Below are positions 15,968-25,007 of a DNA stretch of 64,000 nt, piece by piece. Each line of letters opens with the position of its first letter. Position 1 is the first letter of the stretch. The stretch is taken from assembly GCF_900215465.1 (NCBI RefSeq), contig NZ_OBEH01000002.1:742937-806936 (forward strand), given 5' to 3'. The translations under genes were made by a program, and so were the position numbers. This DNA is from Flagellimonas pacifica (GTDB taxonomy: Bacteria > Bacteroidota > Bacteroidia > Flavobacteriales > Flavobacteriaceae). A model generated the notes under the pieces. The model ran no database searches. It saw only the letters and a program-made list of their open reading frames with translations, and was not told where the DNA came from.

Positions 15968-17167
15968 ATGAAAACAATCTTAATATTAATCGGTTTATTG
16001 GCCTATTGTTCAATAACCTATGGTCAAATAAACAAAACCACAGCAGAAACCCTTACCCAAGAGTTAAACCAAATATATTCACAAGGACATATAACCGGGT
16101 TCTCTGTGTCCATAGTAAATCAAGACAGTATTTTATACACCAATGGTTTTGGTTTTTCTAATGCAAAAGTGCAAAAACCCTATACGCAGAATACCATTCA
16201 GAACATAGCGTCAATTTCTAAAACTTTTATTGGTATTGCTTTGTTAAAAGCGCAAGAACTTGGCAAACTAAATCTTGAGGACCCTATAAATAAATATTTA
16301 CCTTATGTTATAGAAAACCCCCATTTTCCAGATCAAACCATAACCATAAGGCATCTGGCAACACATACTTCCAGTATTGAAGACCCTTCAAGGTATGAGA
16401 AGAATGGATATGTGCTAAAAGAAAAGAATAATGGAGGAGCGAAAGTGAATCGTAATTTTCGCTCTCCTGATGAGATAATGGAACATGGTGCTTTCTTAGA
16501 AACCCTGCTGAGCAAAGATGGTGATTGGTATAAGAAAAGCACGTTTTTAAAAACAAGACCAGGGGCTATGTTTAAGTATTCCAATATTGCTTCCGGATTG
16601 GCCGCTTTCATTATACAAAATGCAACTGGTTATACTTTTCCTGAATTTACAAAAAAATACATTTTTAAGCCGCTAGAAATGTCTCATTCAGGTTGGTCCT
16701 TTACAGAAGTGGATTTTTCCCAGCACTCCAAACTATATCTAAACAAAGAAACTGAATTGGCGTTTTATAGATTGATCAACTATCCAGATGGAGGTTTGAT
16801 CACTTCATCATCAGATTTAGGTAAATATTTAACCGAATTAATTGCTGGTTATAGTGGAAATGGCAAATTATTGAGCAGGCAAGGTTACAGGGAATTGTTT
16901 AAAGCACAATTAACAGCTGCAAATTATTCTCAGAGAAATGAAAGTGTTTATAACGACGAATATAATATGGGGATATTTATGGGAATGTCCTCTAAAGGAC
17001 AAATAGGCCATACGGGTGGAGACCCCGGAGTTGCAACACACATGTTTTTTAATACAGAAACTAATATCGGAAAACTTTTGATAGTCAATACCGAACTCAA
17101 CAATGAAGGCATAAACGAGTTTATAGATATATGGCTAAAATTGGAAGAATATGAAACCAAATTGTAA
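15968..17167 (+). CDS. Secreted serine hydrolase of the beta-lactamase/class C (AmpC-like) family
   Basis: 399 residues with a signal peptide (about 1-20). The penicillin-binding motifs are present: SISK with Ser82 and Lys85 (SxxK), a YSN near residue 204 (YxN) and HTGG near residue 343 in place of KTG. The HxG variant is typical of esterase- and D-aminopeptidase-like members rather than true beta-lactamases. Probable location periplasm. It lies downstream of the Crp-type regulator but has its own promoter. Confidence 0.88.
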   Translation: MKTILILIGLLAYCSITYGQINKTTAETLTQELNQIYSQGHITGFSVSIVNQDSILYTNGFGFSNAKVQKPYTQNTIQNIASISKTFIGIALLKAQELGKLNLEDPINKYLPYVIENPHFPDQTITIRHLATHTSSIEDPSRYEKNGYVLKEKNNGGAKVNRNFRSPDEIMEHGAFLETLLSKDGDWYKKSTFLKTRPGAMFKYSNIASGLAAFIIQNATGYTFPEFTKKYIFKPLEMSHSGWSFTEVDFSQHSKLYLNKETELAFYRLINYPDGGLITSSSDLGKYLTELIAGYSGNGKLLSRQGYRELFKAQLTAANYSQRNESVYNDEYNMGIFMGMSSKGQIGHTGGDPGVATHMFFNTETNIGKLLIVNTELNNEGINEFIDIWLKLEEYETKL

Positions 17168-17217
17168 ATCAACCGTCAACGCTTTAAAAAATAATTGCCC
17201 TTACTATGGTAAGGTTC

Positions 17218-17225
17218 TATCTTGT
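17218..17225 (+). promoter_or_regulatory. Possible variant -7 box (TATCTTGT) before the ABM gene
   Basis: TATCTTGT lies 19 nt before the ATG at 17245, with a TTG 20 nt upstream (17195-17197) at the spacing expected for a -33 element. Confidence 0.4.
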
Positions 17226-17244
17226 GGTGCATAAAAAACAATAA

Positions 17245-17541
17245 ATGATACGGATAATATATAGTTGGAAGGTGGCTCCAGAAAAACGAGAGCTTTTTAT
17301 TCAGACCTGGAAAAAAACCACCAATAGTATCCATGAAACGGTTAAAGGTGCCAGAGGTAGTTTTATGTTGCAAAGTGAAACAGATGCTTCAGACATAAAG
17401 ACCATCGCCAAATGGGATTCCCTTGCTGACTGGGAAAAATTTTGGCAAGATAATAAACCCAGCCAAATGCAATCCATGCATGATATAGGGGAGCGAATCT
17501 CTGTAGAAATATTTAGGGAAGTAGATGATTTTACAAAGTAA
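17245..17541 (+). CDS. ABM-domain protein (quinol monooxygenase-like)
   Basis: 98 residues forming one antibiotic-biosynthesis-monooxygenase-like ferredoxin fold: an IRIIYSWKV first strand, a helix with KRELFIQTWKKTT, GARGSFMLQSE, and a C-terminal helix with DWEKFWQDN. Such small dimers oxidise quinols or bind haem without a cofactor of their own. Single-gene unit. The usual length for the family is 95-105 residues. Confidence 0.8.
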   Translation: MIRIIYSWKVAPEKRELFIQTWKKTTNSIHETVKGARGSFMLQSETDASDIKTIAKWDSLADWEKFWQDNKPSQMQSMHDIGERISVEIFREVDDFTK

Positions 17542-17631
17542 AGCGTCTTTTAATCCAATTGCCCATTAAAAATTTCATAGCCAACTATAAACCTCCCCTC
17601 CCACTAACTAGGCTTTCATCTAGGAGCTCCG

Positions 17632-17639
17632 TATCTTTG
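17632..17639 (+). promoter_or_regulatory. -7 promoter box abutting a GTG start
   Basis: TATCTTTG is a perfect TAnnTTTG element. Only four bases separate it from the GTG at 17644, so the transcript of the DCC gene is predicted to be leaderless or nearly so. Confidence 0.65.
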
Positions 17640-17643
17640 CAAT

Positions 17644-18054
17644 GTGGAAATCGACAAAAAAATAATCCTTTTTGATGGGGTCTGTAACCTATGCAACGGA
17701 GCTGTTCAATTTGTTATTAAACGAGATAAGCAAGATATGTTTCGCTATGCGGCCCTGCAAAGTGAAATTGGAAAGCAATTGATTACAGAACGGGCCATTG
17801 ACACATCCAAAGTGGATTCCATTATTTTTATAGAACCTGGGGTTGCCTATTTTACCAAATCGGATGCTGCTTTGCAGATAGGAAAAGGGTTTGGAGGGTT
17901 CTGGAATGTGTTGGCTATTTTTTCTTGGATACCAAAATCGTTTAGAGATACTATTTATGACTTAATAGCCCGCAACAGATACAAATGGTTTGGCAGAAAA
18001 GATGCTTGTATGATCCCAACGCCTGAGCTACAGGCCAAGTTTTTAGATTCATAA
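17644..18054 (+). CDS. DCC-family thiol-disulfide oxidoreductase (DUF393)
   Basis: 136 residues. The family-naming motif DGVCNLC (Asp11, Cys14, Cys17) follows the first strand; RYAALQSE and the C-terminal WFGRKDACMIP segment also fit. GTG at 17644 is the only start that gives the family's usual N terminus: the frame is closed by a stop at 17605-17607 with no ATG between, and an ATG at 17642 is out of frame. Redox function is inferred from the thioredoxin-like fold; substrates are unknown. The MscS gene begins 5 bp after the stop, so the two are co-transcribed. Confidence 0.85.
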   Translation: MEIDKKIILFDGVCNLCNGAVQFVIKRDKQDMFRYAALQSEIGKQLITERAIDTSKVDSIIFIEPGVAYFTKSDAALQIGKGFGGFWNVLAIFSWIPKSFRDTIYDLIARNRYKWFGRKDACMIPTPELQAKFLDS

Positions 18055-18059
18055 AACGT

Positions 18060-19304
18060 ATGGAAAAACTATCACACAAAATTTATGATTATTTAATAGA
18101 TTCAGGGCTATCTGCAGAGTGGGCCTCATATATCAATCTTACCATTCTATTGATTGGACTTGTTGTTGTACTGTTTTTGATTGATTTTATTCTAAGAAAA
18201 ATATTGGTTGGGTTGTTTACACGACTGTCCATAAATTCCAAAACTCATTTTGATGACCTTCTTGTTAAAAACAGGGCACCACGCAACATTGCGCACGTTG
18301 TTCCCTTGGTCCTGTTTTATAAGGCCATTCCATTTGTTTTTCGTGATTTTCCAGTAGCAGGCCCCTTTTTGTTGAAAACAATTGAAGTCATTGGTATTTT
18401 TCTTTTTTTATGGATTGTTAGAAGCCTTCTCCATACTATTAAGGACTTTCTCAAAACCCTTCCAATTTTAAAGGATAAACCAATTGATAGCTACATCCAA
18501 GTATTCATGATTTTTGCATGGGCCCTTGGGTTATTCTTTGCAATTTCGGTAATCACAGGTGTGGAATTATGGAAATTTTTTACTGCCTTAGGTACTGCAT
18601 CGGCCGTAATCATTTTGGTGTTCAGAGATACTATTATGGGTTTTGTGGCCAGTATTCAAGTCTCTATTAACGACATGGTCCGCATTGGGGATTGGATCAC
18701 TTTTGAAAAATACGGAGCAGATGGTGACGTCATAGAAATAAATCTGGCTACGGTAAAAGTCCAGAATTTTGATAAGACCATTACTACCATTCCAACGTAT
18801 GCCCTTATTTCGGATTCCTTTAAAAACTGGCGTGGCATGACCAATTCTGATGGCAGGCGAATTAAAAGGGCATTATTGATTAAACAGGAAAGTGTTCGTT
18901 TTCTAGATAAAAGTGATGTGGAATCTCTTCAAAAAATCCAATTGATAACCGAATACCTAAAAACCCGAAGTACTGATATTGACAAGTATAATACTGAGCA
19001 CAATATTGACAAATCAATGCTCATCAACGGCAGAAACCTGACCAATCTTGGCATTTTCAGAAAGTATATAGACGCATACCTTAACAACCATTCCGGAGTG
19101 AACAAAGAAATGACCATTATGGTTCGCCATCTAGATCCAACTCCTCAAGGTATTCCTATGGAGGTTTATGCTTTTAGCAATGATAAGCGTTGGGCCAACT
19201 ATGAATATATTATGGCTGATGTTTTTGATCATCTATTGGCAGCTATTTCATATTTTGACCTCGAAGGCTTTGAGCTGCCCAGCAGTACAAATTTTAAGTC
19301 ATAG
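18060..19304 (+). CDS. Mechanosensitive ion channel, MscS family (YbdG-like)
   Basis: 414 residues with about five membrane helices (near 24-47, 78-95, 104-125, 145-167 and the pore-lining 172-200 with GTASAVIILVFRDTIMGFVA). The MscS beta domain follows (VRIGDWITFEKYGADGDV and VQNFDKTITTIPT). The size and long C-terminal domain match the YbdG/MscM-type channels that open under hypo-osmotic membrane tension. It sits in the inner membrane. Second gene of the DCC operon. Confidence 0.9.
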   Translation: MEKLSHKIYDYLIDSGLSAEWASYINLTILLIGLVVVLFLIDFILRKILVGLFTRLSINSKTHFDDLLVKNRAPRNIAHVVPLVLFYKAIPFVFRDFPVAGPFLLKTIEVIGIFLFLWIVRSLLHTIKDFLKTLPILKDKPIDSYIQVFMIFAWALGLFFAISVITGVELWKFFTALGTASAVIILVFRDTIMGFVASIQVSINDMVRIGDWITFEKYGADGDVIEINLATVKVQNFDKTITTIPTYALISDSFKNWRGMTNSDGRRIKRALLIKQESVRFLDKSDVESLQKIQLITEYLKTRSTDIDKYNTEHNIDKSMLINGRNLTNLGIFRKYIDAYLNNHSGVNKEMTIMVRHLDPTPQGIPMEVYAFSNDKRWANYEYIMADVFDHLLAAISYFDLEGFELPSSTNFKS

Positions 19305-19326
19305 TAGTTTTTGTAAAACACCATGT

Positions 19327-19362
19327 CACTTCGAGCTGCTTGTACTGATCCGAGTCGAAGTG
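19327..19362. repeat. Short inverted repeat downstream of the MscS gene
   Basis: CACTTCGA (19327-19334) and TCGAAGTG (19355-19362) form a perfect 8-bp stem around a 20-base loop. The TTCGAG core links it to the repeat cluster at 7215-7480. It lacks a T-tract, so a terminator role is uncertain. Confidence 0.5.
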
Positions 19363-19472
19363 CAGTTGATTGGTAATAGAAGTTAATTTTAATAGGTCTA
19401 GATCGCGTCCGACCCGTTGCTTGCTTAAAAATTTCTTTACCCCACTGACATAGGGTTGTCACTACTCACCGT

Positions 19473-19480
19473 TAATTTTG
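19473..19480 (+). promoter_or_regulatory. -7 promoter box for the AlkD-like gene
   Basis: TAATTTTG is a perfect TAnnTTTG element 20 nt before the ATG at 19501. It also rules out the longer frame start at 19456, which would lie upstream of the box. Confidence 0.6.
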
Positions 19481-19500
19481 CCCCAAAATCATCAAGATCA

Positions 19501-20610
19501 ATGGCAGAACTATTCAAAAACATCTATAACCCAACCTTTTTTAGTCGGTTTACCGTATGCATGGAAGAAGTATTTCCCAAGTTTGATACTAATTCATTTT
19601 TAAAGGAAATCTATAATGACGAATGGGATAATAAGGAGTTAAAGCAACGGATGCGGCATATTACCCATATTCTCAACGATCATTTAACAAACGATTTTGA
19701 GTGCAATGTTGAGATGCTGCTTAAGCTCATTCCCATTTTAAAGCAAAATGATTTTAGGTCGGATAATCTGGAGTTCATTTTCCTACCCGACTTTGTGGAA
19801 GTTTATGGAACTGATGATTACAATATTTCCATCAATGCATTTGAGGAGATTACCAAGTTTGTTAGTTGTGAGTTTGCGGTAAGACCTTTTATTATTGATT
19901 ATCCAAAAAAGATGATACAACAAATGATAGATTGGTCACATCATGAACACCCGATGGTTAGGCGGCTTGCATCCGAAGGATGCAGACCACGGTTGCCTTG
20001 GGCCATGGCTCTACCCCATTTAAAAAAAGACCCCGCTCCCATACTGCCCATTCTCGAGAGATTGAAATCGGATACATCCGAATCTGTAAGACGCAGTGTC
20101 GCCAACAACCTAAACGATATTTCCAAGGACAATCCAGACATTGTCATTCGGTTGGCCAAAAAATGGAAAGGGAAAAGCAAAGAATTGGATTGGGTGGTTA
20201 AGCATGCCTGCCGTACCTTACTAAAACAAGGTATACCACAGGTGATGCGTTTGTTTGGTTTTGGAAAGGTGGGTAACATCAACATTAAAAAATTCGAAAT
20301 CCAAACTCCAACTGTCTCTATTGGCGGGGATTTGAAATTTTCCTTTGTTCTTAAGAATGCTAATGGCAATAGTACCAAAATCCGACTGGAATATGGCCTT
20401 TATTATCAAAAAGCAAATGGTACATTATCCAAAAAAGTGTTCAAGATCAGTGAGAAGGAATATGCAGGTGGCTCATCAACAGAAATCTTACGTAAACAAC
20501 CCTTTAAAATTATTACTACACGAAAGTTTCATGTGGGACATCATCAAGTATCGCTAATCATCAACGGTATTGAGTTGGAGAAAAAGGATTTTCAGCTCAT
20601 TGAAAAATAG
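19501..20610 (+). CDS. DNA alkylation repair protein (AlkD-like HEAT-repeat glycosylase family)
   Basis: 369 residues. HEAT-like helical repeats fill about 1-260, including MVRRLASEGCRPRLPW and SVRRSVANNLNDISKDNPDI, the signature of AlkC/AlkD-type DNA glycosylases that remove alkylated bases. A C-terminal beta-rich extension (about 265-369) has FVLKNANG and RLEYGLYYQKANG segments, like the Ig-like or beta-sandwich tails of AlkC-type proteins. ATG 19501 is preferred because the -7 box lies just upstream. Single gene. Confidence 0.85.
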   Translation: MAELFKNIYNPTFFSRFTVCMEEVFPKFDTNSFLKEIYNDEWDNKELKQRMRHITHILNDHLTNDFECNVEMLLKLIPILKQNDFRSDNLEFIFLPDFVEVYGTDDYNISINAFEEITKFVSCEFAVRPFIIDYPKKMIQQMIDWSHHEHPMVRRLASEGCRPRLPWAMALPHLKKDPAPILPILERLKSDTSESVRRSVANNLNDISKDNPDIVIRLAKKWKGKSKELDWVVKHACRTLLKQGIPQVMRLFGFGKVGNINIKKFEIQTPTVSIGGDLKFSFVLKNANGNSTKIRLEYGLYYQKANGTLSKKVFKISEKEYAGGSSTEILRKQPFKIITTRKFHVGHHQVSLIINGIELEKKDFQLIEK

Positions 20611-20820
20611 GTGACACGTAAAGTCCTTAGCTTTTGCTCAGGTTGATATTTATATCTTTCATTTTGTGTTTCTACTGGCAAACATTCTGAAAGTGATACT
20701 ACTTCCCTCCCACTCATTCAGAATATGGTTATACCCAACAATTGGCTGTGCTTGCACATTTATGATTCCGTAGGTTGATGGTTGTATTTAAGTTCACCCC
20801 AAACTTTAAATCCAACAGTC

Positions 20821-22893
20821 ATGAAAAAGCTATTATTCCTATTTGTTCTTTGCCCACTTTTAGTACTGGCAAATGATAAAAAGATTCCTTCCAAGATTAA
20901 AGATGTTACTGTCTATTTAAGTGGCGCACAAATCTATCGAAAAGCTCAATGTCAACTCAAAGAAGGTAAAAATGAACTTATTTTCACGGGACTCTCCCCA
21001 AAAATTGAAGAAAGTAGTATCCAGATTTCTGGACTGCAATCAGTTTCCATTTTATCCATGTCCTATGATTTGAATTACCTGGAAAAAGCAGAAAGTAGTC
21101 CACAGGTAAAGGAATGGGAAGATCAAATCCTTAAAATTCAGCATAAAACGACCATGTTAAAAAATACGATAGTTGGTCTGGAGGAAGAGGAAAAAGTGAT
21201 AACCACAAATAGATTGGTAAGTGCGGATAACCAAATGTTGGACCTAGAACGGGTAAAACAGATAAGCACTTACTATCGTGAGCGCATAACGGCGATAAAA
21301 AATGAGATTTTTAAAACCAATTTGGAAATAAACAAGTTTAAACTGGAAATTAGTAAGCTACAGAAACAACTGGCAGAAGTTAACAATGCTCCTGAAGAAG
21401 AACAGGGCGAACTCACAATTACATTTGATGCTCCCATTGCAGCAAACCTCAATCTATCCATTTCGTACTTGGTCAGAGATGCTGGATGGATTCCTAATTA
21501 TGACATCAAGTCCAAAAAACTCAATGCTCCCATAGATCTAGCTTATAAAGCCCATGTGTACCAAAAAACAGGAAAAGATTGGGATAATGTAAAAGTGACC
21601 CTATCTACTGGAAATCCAAACATAAATGTGAGCAAACCAAATTTGGGCACCAAATACCTGAACTTTGTAAGCAGATATGCCAAACGAAATAGAAACACTC
21701 CCAAGAAGAAAGGATATACCTATAACCCCATGGTTAGGCAGATAAGCGGAAACGTTGTTGATGAGTCTGGCACTCCACTGCCTGGAGTGAATGTTGTTGT
21801 AAAGGGCACAACACAAGGTGCTCAGACCGATTTTGATGGAAATTTTGTTTTAGATGTTACTTCTGGAGAAGAACTGTCCATTTCCTATTTAGGAATGGTG
21901 AGTCAAGAAGTTCCGATTTATTCTTCCATTATCAATGTGCAAATGGAGGAAGATGTGCAAGCCCTAGATGAAGTGGTAGTGGTAGGATATGGTTCACAAA
22001 CAAAAAGGTCATTAACTGGTTCTGTTGGTTCGGTTTCCATGGAACAAGCTTTGCAAGGGAAAGCAGCTGGGGTTTCTATTAGAGGATATAATAGCAACCC
22101 AAGGAGTCAACCACTCTATATTATAGACGGTATTCCTATGGATGGATTTACCGAAGGTGATCTTGATGAAAGTGAAATTCAAAGTGTGGAAGTATTGAAA
22201 GGACAAGAAGCTACTGTCATTTATGGAAATCGTGGTGCCAGCGGAATTGTGGTCATCACCACCAAAAAAAGTACCATGCAAGACGACCTGACCAATACCA
22301 AGTTTGTTATTAAAAAGCCTTATTCCATAGTTTCTGATGGAGATATCACCGCCATCCAGATCAATACTTTTCAATTGCCTGCGGAGTATGAATATTTTGC
22401 TGCTCCCATTGTCAATGAAAATGTGTTTCTAACTGCCAAATTGAAAGATTGGGAAAAATTACAACTGCTCCCCGGTGAGGCAAATGTTTATTATGAGGGC
22501 GGGTATGCCGGAAAAACCAATATTGATCCTTTTACGGTAAAAAAGGAAATGACCCTTTCATTGGGTATTGATCCCAATATCACCGTTAGTCGCAAGCAAC
22601 AGCGAAATTTCAAAAGCAAATCCTTCACAGGAAGCAATCGAATTTTAGATAGAATCTATGATCTGGAAGTGAAAAACAATAAAAGTTTAGCAATCAGCTT
22701 GAAACTGATGGATAGAATCCCAATTTCTCAAAACAAAGAAATTAAAGTGGATGATATTGATACAAAAACAGCCAGTTACGATAAAAAAACCGGTTTTTTA
22801 AGTTGGGAGTTGGAGTTAGCTAGCCAGAAAAGCAAAAAAGAAAGCTTCTCTTTTCAGGTGAAATATCCAAGGGGAAAATACATTTCACTATAA
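20821..22893 (+). CDS. DUF4140/DUF4139 (MuiA-like) protein with an inserted SusC-type regulatory and plug module
   Basis: 690 residues from ATG 20821. Signal peptide 1-18; DUF4140-like N-terminal domain (about 25-110); coiled coil (about 95-195); start of DUF4139 (about 198-300). Residues 305-375 are a carboxypeptidase-regulatory-like beta-sandwich (GNVVDESGTPLPGVNVVVKG), 380-403 carry the SusC signature (DEVVVVGYGSQTKRSLTGSV) and 404-482 look like a TonB plug (LYIIDGIPMDG then VEVLKGQEATVIYGNRGASG). DUF4139 resumes at about 490-690. There is no TonB-receptor barrel. A role in envelope or polysaccharide processes is inferred from MuiA naming only. A bidirectional terminator follows. Confidence 0.85.
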   Translation: MKKLLFLFVLCPLLVLANDKKIPSKIKDVTVYLSGAQIYRKAQCQLKEGKNELIFTGLSPKIEESSIQISGLQSVSILSMSYDLNYLEKAESSPQVKEWEDQILKIQHKTTMLKNTIVGLEEEEKVITTNRLVSADNQMLDLERVKQISTYYRERITAIKNEIFKTNLEINKFKLEISKLQKQLAEVNNAPEEEQGELTITFDAPIAANLNLSISYLVRDAGWIPNYDIKSKKLNAPIDLAYKAHVYQKTGKDWDNVKVTLSTGNPNINVSKPNLGTKYLNFVSRYAKRNRNTPKKKGYTYNPMVRQISGNVVDESGTPLPGVNVVVKGTTQGAQTDFDGNFVLDVTSGEELSISYLGMVSQEVPIYSSIINVQMEEDVQALDEVVVVGYGSQTKRSLTGSVGSVSMEQALQGKAAGVSIRGYNSNPRSQPLYIIDGIPMDGFTEGDLDESEIQSVEVLKGQEATVIYGNRGASGIVVITTKKSTMQDDLTNTKFVIKKPYSIVSDGDITAIQINTFQLPAEYEYFAAPIVNENVFLTAKLKDWEKLQLLPGEANVYYEGGYAGKTNIDPFTVKKEMTLSLGIDPNITVSRKQQRNFKSKSFTGSNRILDRIYDLEVKNNKSLAISLKLMDRIPISQNKEIKVDDIDTKTASYDKKTGFLSWELELASQKSKKESFSFQVKYPRGKYISL

Positions 22894-22912
22894 TATTTTC
22901 AACACAATCATG

Positions 22913-22959
22913 AATCAAGTGATGAATCTCAACCTTGGTATTGAGGTCTTCACTTGATT
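22913..22959. terminator. Bidirectional terminator between convergent genes
   Basis: AATCAAGTGA (22913-22922) pairs with TCACTTGATT (22950-22959), with an inner CTCAA/TTGAG stem. A and T runs on either side allow use from both strands, ending the DUF4139 gene and the minus-strand QEGLA operon. Confidence 0.65.
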
Positions 22960-22974
22960 TATTTTAATTGGTTC

Positions 22975-24147
22975 TTACTTTAGATTGTTCAAAATAAAAT
23001 CCAACGTCTGATTGGTATTCAATTTTTGTTCAAATGAAAGTCCTTTATGCGTAATTGGCTGGGCAAGCCCTAAGGTTTTTAGATATCGGATGACATCTTC
23101 ATCATCTAAGGCAACTTTACCGCTCAATAAGATATCCAAGTCTTCTTCTCTTTGATAACGTTTGTAAATTTTACGTAGTCCACTCAAATATAGTCGGTCC
23201 TTGGTGAATCCACCCCCTCGGTGTGCACGTAACGTGATTCCAAAGGCTTCGTGTTTATCTAATTTGTATTGCCCGTGAATCAGGTCAAACGTATCTGCAA
23301 ACGAATAGCCTTTGATCAAACTGTCAGATGCCAGAACACGATAGGCCAATTCTTTTAATCTTTTCAGAGTAAGGGCACCTCCCATATATTCACTAAAAAC
23401 GGCCAAACCTTCTTGGGTCTCCACATTTTTGGGTAATCCGTTAGAGAAAATCTTGAGTGGTTGTAGCAATCCATTATACGTAGTGACCAAATGGACTCCG
23501 ATCTCATGGTTGGCCAAGGTCAATAACTGATTTTTACTGAATTTGATGTTTTTTTTGATCAATAAAGCCCGTTCGCTATTGCTCACCATAGCCTCGGCAG
23601 CCATATTCTTTGAAAACCGGATATTCAATGGAAAACTATACTGTTCGGAGAAGTTTGCAAAATAATTGCCCGCCTCATCCGGAGGGAGTACTTTTTCCAT
23701 ATCCGAAGAAACCGGTTCGTCATCAAAATGCAGAATAAATCTTGCATTTTGCACATCCCGTTCCGTAGGTGTTCCATAAACACGTAAGGAATTGTAGTAA
23801 AATTTTTTACCCTTTCCAATGGTCTCTATGCACTGAATCATATTGGAATAGTGATAGATCACTTCTTGATATAACCGTCGAATCCGGTCATCAGTTATTC
23901 GTTCCAACCTTTGCGAAAAGAACAGTCTATGCAGTTTATAAGGGTCAAACTTTAGCTTAGGGTATTTAAATTCTGGTTCAATGGTAAATTTCGAAGCAAA
24001 AAAACGCTGTTTCTCCTTTTCTATATTTAAGGGATTCACATATTTAAGCAATTCTATCCGCCCCACCAATCGGTCAAGGTTGGCATCTATTTCAAAAACA
24101 TTGCCATGCTCCTTTTCCAAATCCTGTATTTCCTTTGTGCCCATCAT
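22975..24147 (-). CDS. QEGLA-motif metallopeptidase-like protein (DUF1704; MATCAP-related)
   Basis: 390 residues, cytoplasmic. The zinc motif HEIGVH (His214, Glu215, His219) is followed by QEGLA (245-249) and a Glu at 253, the arrangement that defines the flavohemoglobin-expression-modulating QEGLA family. Eukaryotic relatives (MATCAP) are tubulin carboxypeptidases that remove the C-terminal Tyr. The bacterial substrate is not known to me. The start overlaps the preceding amidohydrolase gene by 4 bp, so the two are translationally coupled. Last gene of the minus-strand operon. Confidence 0.85.
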   Translation of the reverse strand: MMGTKEIQDLEKEHGNVFEIDANLDRLVGRIELLKYVNPLNIEKEKQRFFASKFTIEPEFKYPKLKFDPYKLHRLFFSQRLERITDDRIRRLYQEVIYHYSNMIQCIETIGKGKKFYYNSLRVYGTPTERDVQNARFILHFDDEPVSSDMEKVLPPDEAGNYFANFSEQYSFPLNIRFSKNMAAEAMVSNSERALLIKKNIKFSKNQLLTLANHEIGVHLVTTYNGLLQPLKIFSNGLPKNVETQEGLAVFSEYMGGALTLKRLKELAYRVLASDSLIKGYSFADTFDLIHGQYKLDKHEAFGITLRAHRGGGFTKDRLYLSGLRKIYKRYQREEDLDILLSGKVALDDEDVIRYLKTLGLAQPITHKGLSFEQKLNTNQTLDFILNNLK

Positions 24148-25007
24148 GCCATAGCTTCTTCAAATTCTTTTACCATTTCGGGAATCAAGACCTTCAATTG
24201 GTTTTCTACAGAACGAATTACTTCCGGAAATATGATTCCTGATAGTTCATCACAGTATATTTTAGAGATTTCTGTTGCCAAAACCAAAGTGTTCTTAAAA
24301 TTTTGGGTGATAAACTTCAAAAAATAGCCTTTTCCATAAAAAGTATCATTGATTTTTGCCGTGGATGTAATACTGTGAGGTAATTGTATAGTCCCTAATT
24401 TACTTCTCCAGTTTTCCACCAAACTACCATATTTATTGTTATCAATATTGGTGGTCCCAAGATTCCAAACAGGCACTTCCCTATCCCATCGTTTCCAATT
24501 GTAACTATGCATATCAAATACAATTACGTTTTGAAACTTGGATTCCAATTTGGAAATCAATGCCTGCACTACACGAAAAAAATTCGAATGCTTTTTGAGA
24601 CTGTGCTGCTTTTCAGTTTCAGGTAATGGATTTTTCCAAAGCTGCTTTCCCCAAGCGGTATCAAAAATCGCAGTTTCCGGTGGTCGATTCAAGTCATACT
24701 CAAACCGACTATCGCATCCAGCAATTACTATGGGTAAACTTTGAACCATTTGTCTGGTACAAGGATCTTCTTCATACCATCTTTCATATTCTGTATGCAG
24801 GCAATTGTCCCAAAGTGATTTTCTGAACTGATGTCCATCATGCACAGCCCCACAAACAAATGGAACATAATCTTCAATCTTCAGCGTAAAGGAATAATCC
24901 TCAGAAACGACTTCAAAACAGGCTTCCTTTTCTATCAACCCAATTATGTCATCAATGCTACATTTACGCATTTTCCACTTCACTTCGTAATCTGGACCTT
25001 CTATCAA
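24144..25007 (-). CDS. N-formylglutamate amidohydrolase-like enzyme
   Basis: 287 residues with family features: VCGAVHDGHQFRKSL near the N terminus, a DSRFEYDLNRP segment near residue 95, VIFDMHSYNWKRWD (about 160-175) and a GKGYFLKFI segment towards the end. Family members hydrolyse N-formyl or related amide bonds of glutamate-like molecules using zinc. It begins 44 bp inside the ATP-grasp gene and overlaps the QEGLA gene by 4 bp. Such tight packing suggests that the three act on one substrate. Confidence 0.82.
   Translation of the reverse strand: MIEGPDYEVKWKMRKCSIDDIIGLIEKEACFEVVSEDYSFTLKIEDYVPFVCGAVHDGHQFRKSLWDNCLHTEYERWYEEDPCTRQMVQSLPIVIAGCDSRFEYDLNRPPETAIFDTAWGKQLWKNPLPETEKQHSLKKHSNFFRVVQALISKLESKFQNVIVFDMHSYNWKRWDREVPVWNLGTTNIDNNKYGSLVENWRSKLGTIQLPHSITSTAKINDTFYGKGYFLKFITQNFKNTLVLATEISKIYCDELSGIIFPEVIRSVENQLKVLIPEMVKEFEEAMA

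Noticed and set aside
15968-17167. AmpC-type beta-lactamase
   Set aside because: SxxK and YxN are present but KTG is replaced by HTG, as in esterase-like relatives.
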